Positions 12,243-24,739 are shown, counted from the stretch's first letter. The stretch is DNA of 64,000 nt from Saxidomus purpurata (GCA_022818135.1 JAFMSR010000018.1:3959983-4023982); one strand, 5' to 3'. The notes: a model not told the origin generated them from the sequence alone. A program made the numbers and translations.

Positions 12243-12507
12243 AATTATGGCTAGCGTTTCGGTACCGGAAAAGCAGTGTACTGCCCGGGAGCCTTCTGAA
12301 ACACAAAATGTGTATATTTTTTATATTATAGTTATTTATAATAAATCATGTTGCAAAAAGAAGACGCCGTTATGTCAGGTTTCTGGACGTACGAGATCAA
12401 CTTTTGCACGAGGTGTTGTCCGGGGCCGGACATCTAGCGTCCTGATTATTGGCTAGCGTTTCGGTTCCGGAATAAGCGTGTACTGCCCGGGAGCCTTCTG
12501 AAACACT
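12243..12507. repeat. GC-richer direct repeat pair, 202 bp apart
   Basis: GGCTAGCGTTTCGGTACCGG and the following CTGCCCGGGAGCCTTCTGAA occur at 12249-12305 and again, with few changes, at 12451-12507. The spacer carries another GC-rich stretch (GTCCGGGGCCGGACATC). Base composition is clearly richer in GC than the surroundings, suggesting an inserted element with duplicated ends or a truncated two-copy tandem repeat. Confidence 0.75.
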
Positions 12508-13669
12508 GTGTTTATTACGTCACCTACGTCGACCATCTTTTTTTTTAAAGATATTACTTGTTTAAAATCAAATCAAATTACGTAGAGCTACAATAATGTA
12601 AGCTGCCCAAAGAATAGCAATGTAATTGAAGTTGACTTTAACTAGAATACGCAATATTAATCTACAAGTACAATTGAGGGAGAAAGTTCCATAAAAGTCA
12701 TCTTTCTATATACAAACTAGGGACTGTTAACCATCTGTCTTTTACTTTATGAATTAACAATTGAGTTCTACGTTTTAAAATATCACAGCAGGTTTAAGCC
12801 ATATTTCTAACTCAGCTCTGAACCGAAAATAAACACACAAATTTATCTGTAGCTGACATCTGATCAAACTTTTCTACTTTAAATTTAATATTTTCAAACA
12901 AAACTAAGCGTAGATCACTATAACCCGGACATTGCATAATTACATGGTATTCTGTTTCTATGGAGTTGATAAAAATGGACATTTCTTTTGATCTACAGGC
13001 AAACGTTCGTATCTCCCAATTTTTATTCTAATTGGAGCTGTACCACTTCTCAACCTTGCTTAAGCAGACCTATAAGTTCGAGGCATGATGATTTTGCAGT
13101 ATGCTTCAGTCTCAAAATTAGATTTGAACAGTTGGTATGTGCACAACTTGTTACCGCAAGATCTACTTCTTCCATAATCAGAAGTACAATACAAGAAAAT
13201 ACTTGAAATCATGACGCAGATGTAATTGCTCCAAGAAAAGTTTCGACCTTAATGACATCTATTAACCGACTGTAACTAAAGATATTATGAATAAATAAAA
13301 GCATAAACAGAAAATAAAAGTTCAATAGCCTTTCTTGTGCGTTTGGCCTGAGTTTTTCCTAAGCCAGCAAAATCAGCGTTAAAAAATGAGAAATGTGTGC
13401 CTTTCCATTATACGTGTAGTTTCACTTCCATTAAAAACATTCCGTCTTGAGTTATTTATAACCGTATTAAGAGACGAAAATCATAAGATAGTCCATAAAA
13501 TGGCGTGCTTTCTTTATTTCAGGTTGTACAACGTAATACAAGGAGTAAGAATAAATTTGCGGACTCGTCTTTGTGCCACGAACATATTGCATGCCATTTT
13601 CTAGGCTAATTGGTTGATTTGGTATGGAATGTCTAAGTATTTTATTCATGATGTTATTACAAAAAAATG
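12508..13669. other. Intergenic, no gene seen
   Basis: No domain, splice-bounded frame or repeat was recognised. Confidence 0.4.
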
Positions 13670-14140
13670 TCATAACGGCCATATTCGTATTTCCGGAAAC
13701 CAGCTTCGATCGAGCTCTTCAAAACTAATTTTCTAACATATAATTTGCTAAAATTGTAAAATTAAGATAAATGCCTTAGGGTTAGGAAGCTGTTAAATAG
13801 AATTTTGTAATTGGAGACAAAGTCGTTTTTTTATAAATCTATGGGTTCTGAGAACATTCTAGAAAAATGGCGTGTTTAATCCAAAGTTAATTGCCATTTT
13901 CAGTTGGTATAAACCGTAATGATCGCTAAAGTTTTACACACTACCTTCCGGTGTGTCATACTGCGTACTACATTTTCTTTCATTGCTGCAATTTTAATGC
14001 CGTTCAGCATAAAATGTTAATATGACACCGTGCGATACAATCTTAAACATTCATTAACAGTGCTGTACAAATTGAAACTTGTTTAAACGCAGTGCAATGT
14101 AAAACCATCAAATAACACATGTCCTTTTAGGCAAAAGATG
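13670..14140. repeat. Block E of the decayed array, copy 1
   Basis: AACGGCCATATTCGTATTTC (13675), then a TCGATCGA motif and TTTTCTAACATATAATTTGC, resembles 18667-18790 (ATGGTCACATTCGTGTTTTA, then ATCGATCG and TTTTCTTCTAGCTTATTT) and more weakly 28230. This supports units that extend several kb beyond block B. Confidence 0.45.
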
Positions 14141-15265
14141 ATAGTACGAAGTATACTAGCATTTCTTGATTATTAATTGTTTTTCATTTCAGAGGAATTT
14201 CAGTATATTTGTTTAAATAATATTTACAGGAAAAAAGGTAATAGTTGAACGACAAATACATGTGCTTGCACACTGAAGTTGGGGTTCCTCAATGTTTGAT
14301 ATAAAGCCGTTTTATTTTCGTAAATGAACTGCAAATCTGATTAATCCAGATGATTCTGCTTTATAAGTTTGGATGAATATTGCATTAAATATAGAACATA
14401 TCGGACTTATTGGAAAAACTGAATCAAGTTCAGCAAAGGTGTAGAAATAATAACATGCCCTGAACTTCACTTCTATAGTTTTGGGATCAAAATATAATAG
14501 TGGACACTCTTTGCATTAGAAATGGCACGGTATGAAACGTACAAATTTAGAAATAACTTAAGATAGATGTAGACATATTATTGGACTCGAACGGTCAAAT
14601 CAAAAATTGTTGCAGAGAAATTAATCTAAGGTGCTAAAAATTGATCTGTTCAAATAAGTAAAAACATATATTATCATTGAAATGAAAAGGGTATAGCTAC
14701 ATGCATTACAATTCCTATATGCTGCCAGTATTTGTCTATTGCTTTAAAATCTAAAACAGAGCACTCGAACGAACATATATGAATAATTGAAAATGTAAGA
14801 GAAAACCACAAGAAAACTTACCAGTTACCATTTAAAACTCCTTTGGAATTAAGATCTGCACAAATAAGTTTCCTGAAGTAATTGTTCCGCTAGTTTCGCA
14901 TATAATTTATACTTTTATTCAAGGACTCCTTTTACATAGGTTTTCTTTTTCAATATGCATAATACAAAGACTATTTTGCGGAAAGGAATATTCAGTTGCT
15001 ATAAAAACGAAAATACATATTTTCTTTTAAGCAGACCTCAATTTACTCTGTAAAATACGTTATCAAAATATCATTTAAATCGAGTTGCCTAAATCAATAA
15101 TACGTTCTTGAGGAAATAGATTTAAAGTAATTTCATTCAATGTCAATTTATCTCTCTACTCTCAGGGTTTCAACACCCTGATATAGAAAACTAATACAGT
15201 TCCTTTGGATCTTATTTTGTTTTTCTAGAAACGGCTTATTTGACGATATTAAATTGATTTAAAGG
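14141..15265. other. Intergenic, no gene seen
   Basis: AT-rich sequence with no recognisable feature. Confidence 0.4.
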
Positions 15266-15995
15266 TCCGGGAGCTGGAGGGGGATATATGAACGGTCTCC
15301 GACCTTCCGTCCATGTGTCTGTTAAAGTTTCCTGTCGGCTCAATATCTCCTTAATCCCTTGAAGGATTTTAATGAAATTCATGTCAGATGTTCACATTAT
15401 CAAGACAATGTATAGAATATATAAGCCGGTCACGCTGGCTCAAGGTCAAGATCACAACTTAAAGTCAAAAGTTTTGAGTCTCACATTTTGTGTCCGTTTC
15501 ATATTTCTATAACCCCTTTGAAAGATTTATATAAAACTCGGATCAAATTTTCAACATTTCAAGACGATGAGCAGAACCCATCATGTTGTCATATTGGATC
15601 AAGGTCAAGGTCACTGCTTAAGATTAAATATTTGAGTCTTGATTTTACTGTCCGCTCCATATCTCCATAGCTTTGGAAGGATTTTGATAAAACTTTGATC
15701 AAATGTTAACCTCATCAATTAATGTGCAGAACTCATGCTCTGAACATGCCGACGCAAGGTCAAGGTTACAACTTAAGGGCAAAGATTTGTGACTGTCCTC
15801 TCAATATTTCCTAAATCTTTGAAGGGTATTTATGAAACTCCAGTCAAACGATCACTTCTCGAAACAATGTGTTAACCCATGATCCGGAAAAAATGGCTCA
15901 AGGTCCAGGACACAACTTAAGGCCAATGGTTTGAGTCTTGTATTTGTGTCTGCTCAATACCTCCTAGGTGTTCGACCAAATATTAACCTCATCGA
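15266..15995. repeat. Degenerate tandem satellite, about 150 bp period
   Basis: About four to five diverged copies of a unit are seen. Each contains CTCAAGGTCAAGGTCACAAC, a phrase like AATATCTCC, TTGAAGGATTTTAATGAAA, and a TCAAATGTTCACCTCATCAA-like phrase. The CAAGGTCAA core falls near 15440, 15601, 15757 and 15900. Arrays with this AAGGTCAAGGTCAC phrase are common in bivalve DNA, from general knowledge. A 60-residue open frame at 15488 is part of the repeat. Confidence 0.8.
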
Positions 15996-16530
15996 GATGA
16001 TGTGTAAATGTGATCTTGGCACTGGAAATGAAATACAAGTGATAGGTGAACACTCTTGTTATCTGCATTTGCATTATTGACATTGACCATTTGTAAATCC
16101 ATCCTGTGCACCCTCTTTTTCACCCCCCTGAACCCCCCCCCCCGAGAAACTACTTTAAGACACTAGACAAACTTTTTTTACACCCCCCCCCCCTGTAGTG
16201 GCAAATGATTTCTAAGGGACTCTGAAAGAAGAAATCCTAGGGAAACGGTGCTTCCTTTATGCCGTACGTTATATCGAAGATTAATCATTCAAACAGCATA
16301 TTATGTAAAATGTGGCAAACACTCAATGAACGTCTAAATATTAACATACATAAATACCCTGCCTATTTAGTTTTACAGAAAATGTTAATTTAAAACGTTT
16401 GTGTTCAGAAACTATGTACTTAACATTATATTATGAAGGAGAAATAATTATCATCAATGATTTGACTAACCTTTGTGGAATTAAATCTTCCGCATATTAT
16501 TATGGCTCAAGGCACTAAAGTGGATAATAC

Positions 16531-16948
16531 TTTAAAAACAAAAATAATACAAACAGGAATGCCACGTCCAAAACCCACGCCTCCCAACGGCCCCACAGCC
16601 CCAGAAGTGCACCCCACACACACACCCACACACACCCACACACACCCCCCCCCACCCACACACACACCCCCCCCCCACAAAAAAGCATACAAGTAACACA
16701 CGGGACAAAACGAAATTAAAAAAACACCGGGGGCCCCCCCCCGGGCCCCCCCCCCCCAAAAACCACCCCCCCCCCCCCCCCCCCCCAAAACACCATGGGG
16801 AGCTAAACCGGTTTATGGTGGCCCCAACCTCACTTACCCCACCATGTTCCAAAGTCACAGGGTGAAAAGTTCCCTGCTAGGTGAATCTCTACACCCAGGA
16901 ACAAAGGCGGTATGAACCCGGTATAATATATAAAAAGCAAACCAAGCG
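16531..16948. mobile_element. Retroposon-like insertion with 15 bp target duplication
   Basis: A 418 bp insertion is bounded by a perfect 15 bp direct repeat, TAAAGTGGATAATAC, at 16516-16530 and 16949-16963. The body matches 35764-36232 over its length, for example AATGCCACGT, GGTTTATGGTG, CCATGTTCCAAAGTCACAGG, CCCTGCTAGGTGAATCTCTA, and the end ATATAAAAAGCAAACC. It carries an internal CA microsatellite and long C runs (16608-16790). Read on the minus strand it ends in a T/A-rich tail, so that is the likely retroposon sense. Open frames inside (Gly- or Pro/His/Thr-rich) are simple-repeat artefacts. Confidence 0.85.
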
Positions 16949-16963
16949 TAAAGTGGATAATAC

Positions 16964-17229
16964 CTTTTCTATGCAAACCGAGAAATAATTCGTATAAACA
17001 CTGCATTAGTCTCTTCATGGTCTCTTTGCATATAGTAGGAAATTTACAGGGAACTAAGCATTGATATATATGGCTATGACAGTATTCGGCCAAGTTTACA
17101 GATTTATTCATAGAAACTGGCGAAACACTTCAAGTCATGCAACATATAATGTACGATGAGAACACATCTAAATTATTCATGGACTTTTGAATTTTGAACA
17201 CAAATTAAGCCCCTATGAATATTACATTA
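16964..17229. other. Spacer, no gene seen
   Basis: Nothing recognised between the retroposon-like insertion and the next array unit. Confidence 0.35.
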
Positions 17230-19010
17230 AAATTTTGAATCTTCTCATGAAAACTATATTCTTGATAATATCACAGTGCATCTTAACAATTGAATGGAGC
17301 CATGACCTTTAAAAAAAACAGTTCCACTGCATAAGAGTGCAGAAAGATTTTGACCAGCGCATGTTTTTGCTCCCATTAATTGACTGTTTGGTATTGCGAT
17401 GAAAGGGATGATTTTCAATCGTTTGTAAGCGCAAGAATATTATATATATGCATACAAAGACTCATCACTTCTTACAGTGACCACCCTAATATACGGTGTA
17501 TTTAGTCTCATCTCAGCATAAGATTTATTGCCAACACATTTTCTGAACCCTTGTGTTTCTCCGGATTAGGGGTACAGTAATTTTAAATTTTCATGTTTAT
17601 TTCTGAAGTCTTCAATAAGATGTGACTGCGCAGATTGTAAGTGCGTTGTGAAACGTTCTGAAAATATCTAATTCTTTCAGAATTCAGTACTTTGCGGTTG
17701 CTCTTTGAGTGTTTATGAACTTTCTCCTTATTGCCACAAGATAACTTTGTCAAATTAACTGTCAATTTAATACCATTCCAAATGAAATAAATGTTCAATT
17801 ATCATGCCTTCACGTCATGGATAAAAATTATTTGTCGTTTCGCAAAGTTAAAGGTTGAGCATATCAAAATGAATCCTCATTACGTCTTCAATGCAGATTA
17901 CTTTTTTAAATCAGAACAGGGTCATCATTGATAATGAATTAAAGATCTTTTTAACGTATTTTCTATTAGGGCTTTTTTGCCGACTCAAGTCATCTCAATC
18001 ATGCTTCTGGACGCGGAATCGTTGAAAATGGAATTACAATAAAACTGTCATAGATCTATCTATAATTCACAGAGACACAATAGTCTGTCTGTAGACCATT
18101 AAACGATATATGAACTTTTGCTGTTTACAATTCAATGGTAAATGCCAAAGAGTACGTATGTCAAGCCAAAATCAAATTTGTTTAAAGACGTTGCTGTACA
18201 TCTAACCACTGAATTGCTACTCTTTATTGCACGGCTGTGTTTTAGTTTTGACCGTTCCCGAATGGCTATACTTCAATAACCTGCAAAAATACGTTAAAAC
18301 TACAGACCACTACACATGTCCTTATATCGGAAAGACAAGGTGCACATATATTACGAATATACAATACAAGAAACGGAAATTAATAACAATGCAGCCTTTT
18401 TGTGTGATTGATCAGAATTGGTTAATACTAAATAGTCAGCATTTTAGGAAATACATGCCGTCTCATCGGAGATCTATCAACGCATAAATGGAAACAAACT
18501 ACAAGTGTTCATTTTAAAAGCGTGCTATCTTCAATTAGTGGCGAAATAAAGAGTAAGACTAACCATGAGAACATTATGCAAGCGACGCACGTAACTGCCC
18601 TGGCTGATTGATTGATCAGGCAAGAGCTGTAATCTCGAAATATTTTCAATATTTTAGCAAATATGTAACAATGGTCACATTCGTGTTTTACGACAACAAT
18701 ATCGATCGAAAAAAATCACCACAAAATTAATTTCTCTAAAAACTAATTTTCTTCTAGCTTATTTATTACATTTGGTGGTTTCTTAAATAAAGACGAATCA
18801 TTCAGAGCCCTGAAGACCTTTTGGTGTTCTTATATGCACTTACAAGCCATTGTTTGTTTTCATTTTGGTTCTTGCAAATATCGTCGTTGTTTAAGAACAA
18901 GATTCAAGAATGCAAAGCTTGTTACAGCTGGCAATGAACAAATGTATCAGCAGCCATTATCGAAAATTAAAAGTTTTACATACCATCTATAAACATTAAA
19001 TATTTCAATT
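17230..19010. repeat. Decayed array unit 2 (blocks B, D, E)
   Basis: 17270-18060 aligns with 9460-10310. Shared phrases are CATCATTGATAATGAATTAA, CCTCATTACGTCTTCAAT and a TCAATTATCATGCCTTCACG-like phrase. 18300-18640 (block D) aligns with 27870-28180: ACTACAGACCACTACAC, a CAAGGCAAG-like stretch, GCAAGCGACGCACGTAACTG and CTGGCTGATTGATTGATCAG. The 86-residue plus-strand open frame at 18227-18487 falls in block D. Its homologous stretch at 27.9 kb is not open in that frame, so it is not called as a gene. Confidence 0.7.
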
Positions 19011-20056
19011 TCATTCAGAGCACCGACATACAGTATAAAAAGCATCCACTCTATGTGTTGATACCGTCTAATTATGTTTTATTTCGTTAATTCGTGAAAC
19101 AATGAATTACTATATTGGACTTGATCTCTTTAAAAAGAGTGCTTATTGCATAAAACACCAGCTATGAATTGTATTATAACATGATAACCTATATAACACG
19201 TAATCAGTGCTGTCATTTAGATGAAAAACAATCGTAAAAATGAGAACATGGCGTTCCACATTAAGGCTTGAAAAAGGGGCGCACCTAATACTATTCCTAT
19301 TAATGTGGCTAATTTGCATATTTACTAAGAATTGGAATTTTAATAACTCTTTTAATTTTAATTCGATTTCAAAACTCTTTCAATGCTGTGTCATGTGAAC
19401 AAGCTCGTCAAGTTATGTGCTTATTGACTTCCCCCTTTAAAGTGACGTACCCTATAACTGATGTCAAACTAAATAATCCCAAAACATAAATAATAACATC
19501 TTAGGAAGTATAACAACTTAACCTAAAAGTTTCAGCTATGCATTCCAGTCATTTTGATAAAATCAGAGGTTTAAATTATGCTGATGCACCGTAAACCATT
19601 CAATAATCTATGTAGAGTTGTCGTAGATTGTACAATTAATGGATGGATGTGATTTATTACAAAAAGCCTCTACATTTATTAATTGTGGTAAAATGAGGCA
19701 TTTTCGCCATAAACTGTATTTATCATTTTACGATCATTTAACACATAATTTATATTTGGAGAATATAATCTGCTATTTAATTTGCGTTCAATTTATTTCA
19801 TAGGCTAAAACATTTACCTGAAACTCTTAAAATTTAAAGGTTTGTGTTCCAGTGTCTTGTGATTATATAATAGTATAAATATATATATATATGATTTCAT
19901 GAATTTGTGTTATATTTTGGTATGTTACTTACTATATAAAGACACTAAATAACAGTTTTAATGACTTTTAAGTAGTGTTCATTTCTTGGATAGTTAAACA
20001 ATATTAACACGGTTGAGTGATAAAAAGGAATATTTGAATAAATTAGAGTTTTTACT
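19011..20056. other. Intergenic, no gene seen
   Basis: AT-rich, with a short (AT)n run near 19880. No coding signal. Confidence 0.4.
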
Positions 20057-20138
20057 GCTTGAGTAGGGAAGGTTTCTGATTTGTAATCACATAGCTTCTC
20101 ACATCTCCTCGAAGGTCATGGGTTTGTGCCCTACTGAC
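20057..20138 (+). repeat. tRNA-like SINE head, weak
   Basis: CTTGAGTAGGGAAGGTTTCT followed about 50 bp later by GGTCATGGGTTTGTGCCCTA resembles the A and B boxes of a tRNA-derived SINE. The arms do not fold as a full tRNA. The sequence that follows to about 20340 could be the SINE body but has no second copy in the window. Confidence 0.35.
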
Positions 20139-20510
20139 TATATGACTCTTTATGTGAAAAGTTGGCAATATCTTACTCAGGATTGGTGTGTAGTCTGAAT
20201 TTTCCAAGAAATGTGGCCTATGTACTAATAAGCACTTTGTTAAAACGGTTGTTATGGTAACGGAAGCAAGGAGATGTAGACAGAGATTGTGTCGACCGAG
20301 CTAGTAACCTGAACGTATACTCAATCTACACATGACAACTTCTCCAACGATACCAGTAGGCTTTTCGCTATAACTTCAAAACTACACAAGATGGATAATA
20401 AGATGAAATTTTCAGGGCAATTTAACTTATATAGAATACATTAAACCATACAAAATCAAAACCAAATTTTCCACAAGTTGTAGATTTTGTGTATATATAT
20501 GGAACATTAA

Positions 20511-20652
20511 AACAGTCGGTTAATATGCGGCGTCGTAATTTTGATTTGGCTGTAGGCCTATAGATTCGGATCACACGAGAGGCGGAGCCTCAAGTGTGAT
20601 ACTGATCTGTGCTGCCAACAAGAAAGATAAACACGCAGATCAACCGACTGTT
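20511..20652. mobile_element. 142 bp inverted-repeat mini-element
   Basis: AACAGTCGGTT at 20511-20521 faces AACCGACTGTT at 20642-20652 exactly. A second palindrome lies inside: CACACGAGAGGC against GCCTCAAGTGTG around 20573-20599. The composition is GC-richer than the surroundings. This fits a MITE, though I see no convincing target duplication and no second copy in this window. Confidence 0.6.
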
Positions 20653-22590
20653 ATAGTATACATTTTGTTATATATCTTTTACTGAATATCATGTTAAATT
20701 TGATATAAACGTTAATTTGGGGCACAAATGGCATAAAATCTACATAACGCGCTATTTCGTGTCACGTTTTATATGACGTGTACGACGTCACTGATGTCTT
20801 CGGTGTATAAACAAAAAGCAGTAATAAAAAGTAAACGCTTATCGTAAATCATCTTTCTGGTTTATTAAATGCGAAAAAAAGATATTTTATTCATATGTCT
20901 TCAAATGTGACATTAAAAAATGTCACGACAATAAAATCAAAATTATTTTACTGCAGCAATGTGGATCTATTGTTCAACTTTTAGCGTAGGGACAGATATG
21001 AATATGCATTTGTGTACAACTTACACGGTGGACAACTAAGATACGGCTAAATTCATCTGATATGGACAATTTCGAAACGGTTTGTTCTATTTTACTGCAC
21101 ATAAACTAAAGAAAATTCAGATATACATTAGTAGTTTATACAAATTTATTTTTTCTCGATTGCGAAACATGTTCATACTACTTAGATTAGAATTTAAACA
21201 AAAAGTGCCCTCCTACCAGAAAAACAAATCGATGCATATTTAGTTAATCACAGTCAGTTGGATTTAGTTTTAGTTATCAATTCTCAACAACATACTGAAC
21301 AATATTATTCGTAATAAAATATGTCATCGGCAAAAATTCCAAAATTCTTTACACTTTTCTAATAGATTTACGTCTTAGGAATGCCAGAGTGGAAAAGCAC
21401 ACACATTTACATTCCAATTAGAATCAAAAGCTCAGCTGGGTTCGTCTGATAAATGCTGTATCAGCGATTATTGGAACGGTGGTTGTTTAATTTCCTGTAT
21501 AATACACTTACATTGAATCTTTTTCTCCTTTTGCTAATTGGAAAAATTACAGACGAAAATCTTAAAATCCAAACGGTCATTGCCATGTCATGAAATCAGT
21601 TGTTGTTAGAAATATTGTCAATAAAAATATGAAATTCATCTGAATAATTCAGAAATATAAGTTTACAATTCCCTGGACGAAAATTACTGCTTTTACTTCT
21701 ACAATTTGTATCTCATTTTCTCAGGAAATGATACATTTTATAGAAACTAAGAACAGTGAAATGAAGGTAATGAGATTGTTGTTTAAGATTCTAACTACTT
21801 AGTGAGATATCTCAGCGACTACTAGTATCTGTGGTATGCTTAGTGAAATATACTCAATGAATTAAGATTTGGTAGTTCTACTTATATAATTGAATTGTAC
21901 CCAATACGTACAATAAGTAATTTAAACTAAACACTATCCAGTAAGCTATGTTCCCTACATAGTATTAACTTAGCAATATTTCCTGCATGAATATTTAATT
22001 AGAGCAATGTGACACCACAATTTTTAAATTCAAAATCGTCGCCTCGATGATCCATCATTTTGGTAATTTTCCACCTTTACTATCTTCACATTTAAAGATC
22101 AATTACTAAGACCAATCGACATTTCTTTTAACTTTGGAATAAAAACAGGGAAGTACAGTTTGACACTGGCTTTTATAACATCACAACAGCCTTGGAGTTT
22201 TTCCCTATTACAAAAAACAAGTGATTGTTTTTGTATTTCCTAAGATTGACCTGGGTGATCTTTTTGTCCTATTTTCGCTTGCATGATGTAAACAGTCAAA
22301 GATATACTTTGCAAATCATTGGCAGTAAAGTGCTTTCAACTGTCATTCAAAATAGGCATGCTTGTTCATGTACAATCTATTCACAGCCTCTTTCTGTGAG
22401 ACTTCATTAACATAAGAAAGATAATTGATAATTTCGAAAACCTACTTTCGTTTGGGAAAAGGCAAAATATGATTTATTAATTCTTTTGTTATACTCAAGT
22501 TTTCAACACAATATGGTCACATTCAAGAAGACGCACGTTACAACTCAAGATTTAAAAGAAAATTCGATTTGGTCTAAGTAATAGACCTTT
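20653..22590. other. Intergenic, no gene seen
   Basis: No recognisable gene. A short CG-rich patch at 20740-20810 with ACGACGTCACTGATGTC stands out slightly. The remainder is AT-rich and featureless. Confidence 0.4.
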
Positions 22591-22930
22591 ACTTTATGTT
22601 TTCCAGTGAATTAAAGAGTTTTCTCAATGAAATAAAAAGTGATAATCCACAGTTTTGAAATAGTGGATAACCATTTTTATTTTTACTGTTTTTGTAATCT
22701 TTAACCCTTCAAAAAGTATACCGAGCGTAATTAATGCTGGAAACCATGCGACGATGACGTCGTTAAAATGACGTCATTTACGCAATGTTTTCAAATGACG
22801 TTTCCCTCGATTTTCGTTATTTTATAAAAACAAACTCAATAAAAGTTTTAACCATAAAATAAACAGAAAAACTGTTGGTATCGGTGTAATATCACGTTAA
22901 TTTCATTCGTGAACACCAAAAGTTGTTATT
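22591..22930 (+). repeat. Dispersed palindromic repeat, copy 1
   Basis: This is the reverse complement of 53355-53720. Shared phrases are ATGTTTTCCAGTGAATTA, AAGTGATAATCCACAGTTTT, GTATACCGAGCGTAATTAAT, GACGATGACGTCGTTAAAAT and CATAAAATAAACAGAAAAAC. It contains two close TGACGTCA-type palindromes near 22755-22780. It is probably a non-autonomous DNA element, with one copy here and one just upstream of the C18orf32-like gene. Confidence 0.8.
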
Positions 22931-23177
22931 TCATCCTCTATTAGTACTCCGATTTTAGATTATTTAATCTCGTGATCCTCTTTAGACACCCTTCTGTTTA
23001 AAGTCAAACAGTTTCTGACTTATCCTTTCCTTAAATAAAATTTAAAAGTAGGAATTTGAACTAGGTCAGGGATTATGGAATGTTGACGTCAGAAATAGTT
23101 TTGTTTAACCATCAAATCGTCTTTAAGACCTTGGTATGCTTTATAAGAACGTTAAACTTTTAACTTCATTTCCAGAT

Positions 23178-23452
23178 ATATTAAAAAAATCTAAAATAGA
23201 AATGTCTTTTCCTATATGAGTGAGTTCTTTCAACCGTATCTGTCATGTCTGTCATGGGCCTTTTGCAAAATTGCTCAAGCGGTTCCGTGCAGCTGAATGT
23301 TGTTGACAGCATAGCTAGAATCTCTCTAAACGACAGTGTCAATTGTCTATACCGAATTTTTGAAGACTGCTCTTCTGGAACCACATTGCAAAGTTTCTTA
23401 ACCTGTTCTATTCCGATGTTGATGATGGTCACCAGAGCTAAAAATAAAAAAA
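23178..23452 (-). pseudogene. Exon-like block A, best-preserved copy, unknown family
   Basis: On the minus strand a strong acceptor-like site (TATTTTTTTATTTTTAG) at about 23453-23469 opens a frame of roughly 85 residues starting LVTIINIGIEQVKKLCNVV and containing STTFSCTEPLEQFCKRPMT. Related stretches recur on the same strand at 29455-29640 (IKIGVEHVKTF), 33560 (SIGVKPFEQFCK), 34310-34500 (SIGAEPFEKC) and, shortened, 23614-23794. Most copies have stops or frameshifts but keep the acceptor-like AG. The motif Ile-Gly-x-Glu-Pro-x-Glu-x-Phe/Cys-Cys may be a repeated protein element. The opposite strand is also open across it. I do not recognise the family, and a non-coding repeat remains possible. 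Confidence 0.4.
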
Positions 23453-23613
23453 TACTTATCACGGGATCTTCATTTTAACAGCTAGACTATTTTTGTCTAG
23501 ATTTCATTGTATTATTACAATTCTCTGCATTAAATGGTTGCTACGGCAACGATAGAGTTTCTAAATTATAGTTGACTAAACAATTTTTTCATTATACTTT
23601 GGATTGTGCTCTT

Positions 23614-23794
23614 GTCAAATTGCTCAAACAGTTCTGCTCTAATGCACAAAGCTGATACAGCTTAAATTACGACAACATTTATACTGTAGATCCACCTAAA
23701 CAGTGTCAAATTTCTCAAACAGTTCTGCTCTAATGCACACAGCGGATACAGCTTAAATTACGATAACATTTATACTGCAGATCCACCTAAACAG
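23614..23794. repeat. 90 bp tandem duplication within block A
   Basis: Copies at 23614-23703 and 23704-23794 share CAAACAGTTCTGCTCTAATG, GATACAGCTTAAATTACGA and CATTTATACTGTAGATCCAC-like phrases with few differences. A single related copy lies at 29855-29945. The low divergence suggests a duplication younger than the array itself. Confidence 0.85.
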
Positions 23795-24739
23795 CACAAG
23801 TGAGTTTCCTCATTAGAAATCTTCTTTAAATGATTATCCTCTACAGTTACCCTATAGAAATAGTTCCAATTTCTTTACCCGCCGGCCATTTCTTAAACCT
23901 TATGCGGAAAGAAAACATATGTTTTGGAGTTTCTGTGACAACAAAATGTCTAACCCTGATCGTCATTTTAAAGAATGAAATATTTTGAACAGCCAGGAAT
24001 ATTTACGCGCATGTTTACACATTCTCTTTTTACAATTATATCCATCCATTCATACATTTTATTCAATGCGCGGCAAGGGACGTAATTTTAACTTTCCGTA
24101 TTGCTGATATGTTTATTCTGCGGACCTGGCGCGAGCTAGTCTGCGTTCCTACATGTATTAGAAATAAGCGTGAGCCCCTTAAGCAGAAAATAAGTGTTAG
24201 GATACGTTTATGTTGATGTTTAAACGATTTGTTATATTACATAGGTGGTGATTGTTTTAAGTACCAGGCAATTTACCCTATATCCGATTGTAGGCCTTGT
24301 TATCTCGAAACGCATCGAATGAGCTATTTTGTTAAAATACATATCAATGACTGCAGAAAAACATTTGAACATCGTTACTTCCTGGTCTCAACCATATTCG
24401 TTCTATAAATGTATATTGCGGCATTATAGATACGCATCATTACTTTGTCGGTCCGCACAATAAATTGATCCCCTTATTGATCGGTGCTATTGCCTGCTCG
24501 TTTGTGTTATCGAACCGTCGTAACTACTAGTTGCTCGATCAGTGTCTGATTTTAAACAGTAGAACTGTAGGTGAAAACATTTTGTTGAGTACAGTGAAAA
24601 TCCCTGCTGTCTATGTGTACCGGGAATAGAAACAGAGACAATTCGATCCAAAATACGATTTATAACTGTTGCATTCTGTTCATATCTTATTACCAACTGG
24701 TATAGCCTTCACTAATGAAGATTACAGACTGAAATAGCC

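Noticed and set aside
16475..16858. Gly-, Cys- or His/Pro/Thr-rich frames
   Set aside because: Translations of CA and C/G homopolymer runs inside a retroposon copy.
18227..18487. 86-residue plus-strand frame
   Set aside because: Lies in block D, whose other copy at 27.9 kb is not open in that frame. No recognisable domain.
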